The notes below the pieces were generated by a model. It searched no databases. It saw nothing but the letters and a program-made list of their open reading frames with translations, and was not told where the DNA came from. The position numbers were made by a program, and so were the translations under genes. DNA of 35,374 bases. It comes from an uncultured bacterium. GTDB taxonomy: Bacteria; Bacillota; Clostridia; Lachnospirales; Lachnospiraceae. Within the stretch, counting starts at the first letter, position 1. Every line of letters begins with the position of its first letter. Shown piece after piece: positions 33,170-35,374 of this stretch. Location of the stretch: contig CANRVD010000029.1 in assembly GCA_947643145.1 (NCBI GenBank), positions 1 through 35,374 of the forward strand. Reading direction: 5' to 3'.

Positions 33170-35374
33170 TTATAAAATGTACCTTTTCAACATAGAGAGC
33201 ACTTCCGGAAGATTAATTGGCTTAGCCGTATGTGCGTTCATTCCACAGTCCAAACAACGCTGGATATCTTCTGAAAATGCATCTGCCGTCATGGCAATGA
33301 TCGGAATCGTCTGTGCATCCGGGCGCTCTAAAGCACGAATTGCTGTAGTGGCTTCATATCCATTCATGACAGGCATACGGAGATCCATAAGAATGGCAGC
33401 ATAATGTCCCTGTTCCGATTCCTGAAACTTCTCCAGACAGATTTTTCCGTTCTCTGCCCAATCCAATTCCATCCCAATATCAGATAACAGCTCATCCAAT
33501 ATCTCCCAGTTTAAATCATTATCCTCAGCAACCAGCAGACGGATTCCAGACAGATCCATATCCTGATTTATCTTATCCTGTGTCTCCTCTATATCCATAT
33601 ACTGCTTTAGTCCATAGAATAAAGTTGATTTAAACAACGGTTTTGAAATAAAGCCGCTAATCCCTGCCTTTCGTGCGTCTTCTTCAAATTCACTCCAGTC
33701 GTATGCCGAGATCAAAATAATGGAGGTATCCTCAGACAGAATTTTCCTCATCCTTTTGGTAAGCACAAGACCATCCATATCTGGAAGTTTCCAATCCAAA
33801 AGAATAATCTGATAATCATCCTGCATCTGATGGTGATTTGTCACCAGCTCCAATGCTTTTTTCCCACTCAGCGTCCAGTCGGCCTGAATGCCAATCGTTT
33901 CCAAAACTTCCACTGCCGTACGGCACAATACCTCGTCATCATCTACCACCAGCATTTTCCAAGGTGGAAGAATCATATCAACTTCCTGTGTGGCAGCTTT
34001 TTCCATATCCAAAATCACATGGAATGTTGTCCCCTTATTTGGCTCACTCTCTACGGTAATGGTTCCCCCCATAGCCTCCACAATATACTTTGTAATTGCC
34101 ATGCCAAGACCCGCACCCTCTGTTTTCTGTACCCTTTTGCTGTCCGCTCTTGTATAGGAATCAAAAATATGTTCCATAAACTCTTCCGTCATTCCAATTC
34201 CATTATCCTGTACCAAAATATGTGTTCTGATAAGGTCTTTTTCTTCTAGTGACGGCTCTTCCTCCTGATATAAGGATAACTGTATAGAACCACCCTCCTG
34301 TGTATACTTTACTGCATTAGACAACAAATTTAATAATAACTGATTCAAACGCACACTATCGCAATATACATCTTCTGTCACTATATTATCAAGATGAACA
34401 TTAAACATCTGACCTTTTGCTTTAATTTGCGTCTGCACAATGCTGACAATCCCATCAAAGACTTCCCGCAGGGAAACCCGCTCTGCTGTCAGCGTCATCT
34501 TACCACTCTCGATTTTAGACATATCCAGCACATCATTAATTAACCCCAAAAGATGCTTGCCAGACAGTGCAATTTTTTTGAGGCAGTTCTGTACTTGTGC
34601 CTTGTCATCAATATGTGCTATCGCAATCGCTGTCATACCTACAATTGCATTCATTGGCGTACGGATATCGTGACTCATGTTCGACAAAAACTCACTCTTT
34701 GCCTTAGTCGCCCTTAAAGCCTTCTGACGCGCTGCCTCCAAATCTATAAGCTGCTGACAGGTCATTTTAAAATAAACATAGAAAATGGATAGTAGTATGA
34801 CAAGAATAATTGCAAAGATTAATACTGTTGCCATTGTCCTGTTCTGGTTCAACTTCTCCACAGTCTCATTCAGGGGACCAAATGGCAATATCGTTACCAA
34901 ATGCCATTCCGAATAAGGAAGTATAGTACTGTATATCTGCTGCCTGCTCCCGCCAAAACTCAAAATATCGGAATAATCTTCCTGCCTTACCATAGCTTCA
35001 GAAAGCTGTTCAACATATTTATCTATCGTTGCTTTATCATCCGTTTTGTATCTCGAATATAGGCTGCTGAAATAATCTGGATAATCCTGACTTATGTCGC
35101 TTGCAATAAAACTTCCATCTTTCCGGATAATATGGGAATACATTAACGCACCTTCCCCATTTATTTTTAACATCTGGCTAATATATTCTATAGGAAGGGC
35201 AGCAACCAGCCCTATGCATTTGTCGCCTTTTTTCATTGGATAATCCGCACTAATCCCAAATAAGACTACCTCGTTTCCAAATTTATCCTTTCCCACAGCA
35301 ACTTTCTTCTCATTGTTTTGCAGCGATTTATAAAAAGGATCCGGGTCGGCAAGCTGAATCTGCTCTCCGCAGAG
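33170..35374 (-). CDS. hybrid sensor histidine kinase with two receiver domains (5' end outside the window)
   Basis: The reading frame continues through the window end, so the N-terminus is missing; about 734 residues are visible. In order there are part of an extracellular Cache-like sensor (LADPDPFYKSL, VGKDKFGNEV), a membrane helix (MATVLIFAIILVILLSIFYVYF), a HisKA domain with MSHDIRTPMNAI, and a HATPase_c domain with LLSNAVKYT, DNGIGM and GAGLGMAI. Two receiver domains follow, with phospho-acceptor aspartates in ILLDWKLPDMDG and AILMDLRMPVMNG. The protein ends at the second receiver without an HPt or output domain, so phosphotransfer to another protein is expected. The signal and partner are unknown. 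Confidence 0.95.
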   Translation of the reverse strand, partial: LCGEQIQLADPDPFYKSLQNNEKKVAVGKDKFGNEVVLFGISADYPMKKGDKCIGLVAALPIEYISQMLKINGEGALMYSHIIRKDGSFIASDISQDYPDYFSSLYSRYKTDDKATIDKYVEQLSEAMVRQEDYSDILSFGGSRQQIYSTILPYSEWHLVTILPFGPLNETVEKLNQNRTMATVLIFAIILVILLSIFYVYFKMTCQQLIDLEAARQKALRATKAKSEFLSNMSHDIRTPMNAIVGMTAIAIAHIDDKAQVQNCLKKIALSGKHLLGLINDVLDMSKIESGKMTLTAERVSLREVFDGIVSIVQTQIKAKGQMFNVHLDNIVTEDVYCDSVRLNQLLLNLLSNAVKYTQEGGSIQLSLYQEEEPSLEEKDLIRTHILVQDNGIGMTEEFMEHIFDSYTRADSKRVQKTEGAGLGMAITKYIVEAMGGTITVESEPNKGTTFHVILDMEKAATQEVDMILPPWKMLVVDDDEVLCRTAVEVLETIGIQADWTLSGKKALELVTNHHQMQDDYQIILLDWKLPDMDGLVLTKRMRKILSEDTSIILISAYDWSEFEEDARKAGISGFISKPLFKSTLFYGLKQYMDIEETQDKINQDMDLSGIRLLVAEDNDLNWEILDELLSDIGMELDWAENGKICLEKFQESEQGHYAAILMDLRMPVMNGYEATTAIRALERPDAQTIPIIAMTADAFSEDIQRCLDCGMNAHTAKPINLPEVLSMLKRYIL

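Overview
The window looks like a core chromosomal segment of a Gram-positive Clostridia member, most likely Lachnospiraceae. The signs are the overall AT-rich composition, a T-box in front of thrS, a SAM-I (S-box) riboswitch in front of metK, AGGAGG-type ribosome binding sites, an Rrf2 regulator, a NifS/IscU/MnmA operon, Ig-like surface proteins, a Cthe_2159-type carbohydrate-binding protein and a SprA-like protein. No rRNA, tRNA, CRISPR, prophage or transposase gene was seen. Almost all genes lie on the minus strand. The exceptions are one Ig-like secreted protein (20192-20938) and a broken AraC-type fragment (3631-3900). The leftmost gene is complete. The rightmost gene, a hybrid histidine kinase, runs off the window.

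Layout from left to right (most transcripts run right to left): thrS with promoter, T-box and terminator; a DUF308/HdeD-like membrane protein; a scrap zone of pseudogene pieces (Ig-like protein and AraC C-terminus); a SprA-like zinc protein downstream of a Cthe_2159-like surface protein; an FtsW/RodA-type SEDS protein; a Nudix-MarR fusion downstream of a LacI-type sensor fused to a GGDEF domain; a GT2 glycosyltransferase plus YfhO pair resembling CsbB-YfhO; murI translationally coupled to an Rrf2 regulator; an HMGL-like aldolase; a probable 6S-like RNA; a two-component system; a divergent Ig-like secreted protein; iscS-iscU-mnmA; a CapA-family protein; a GH13 alpha-glycosidase; the CCA-adding enzyme; metK with its riboswitch; a DEAD-box helicase with a terminator in its leader; and a hybrid sensor kinase.

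Several genes combine into functional sets. IscS, IscU and MnmA form a sulfur-transfer operon for Fe-S clusters and tRNA s2U34. Its promoter carries an inverted repeat that an Rrf2 protein (one is encoded 8 kb away) could read. The GT2 and YfhO proteins probably add a sugar to a cell-wall polymer through a lipid-linked intermediate. MurI and FtsW serve peptidoglycan synthesis.

The most unusual aspect is between the genes. Many gaps hold long imperfect palindromes (7637-7854, 10947-11130, 29231-29528) whose centres contain clusters of very short hairpins. Similar mini-hairpin clusters lie directly in front of the Nudix-MarR, murI and metK start codons and in the cca-GH13 gap. Two of the mini-hairpin leaders end in an almost identical stretch of about 30 bp containing the ribosome binding site. 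I read this as a family of structured intergenic elements, partly shared between loci, that I cannot assign to a named class.
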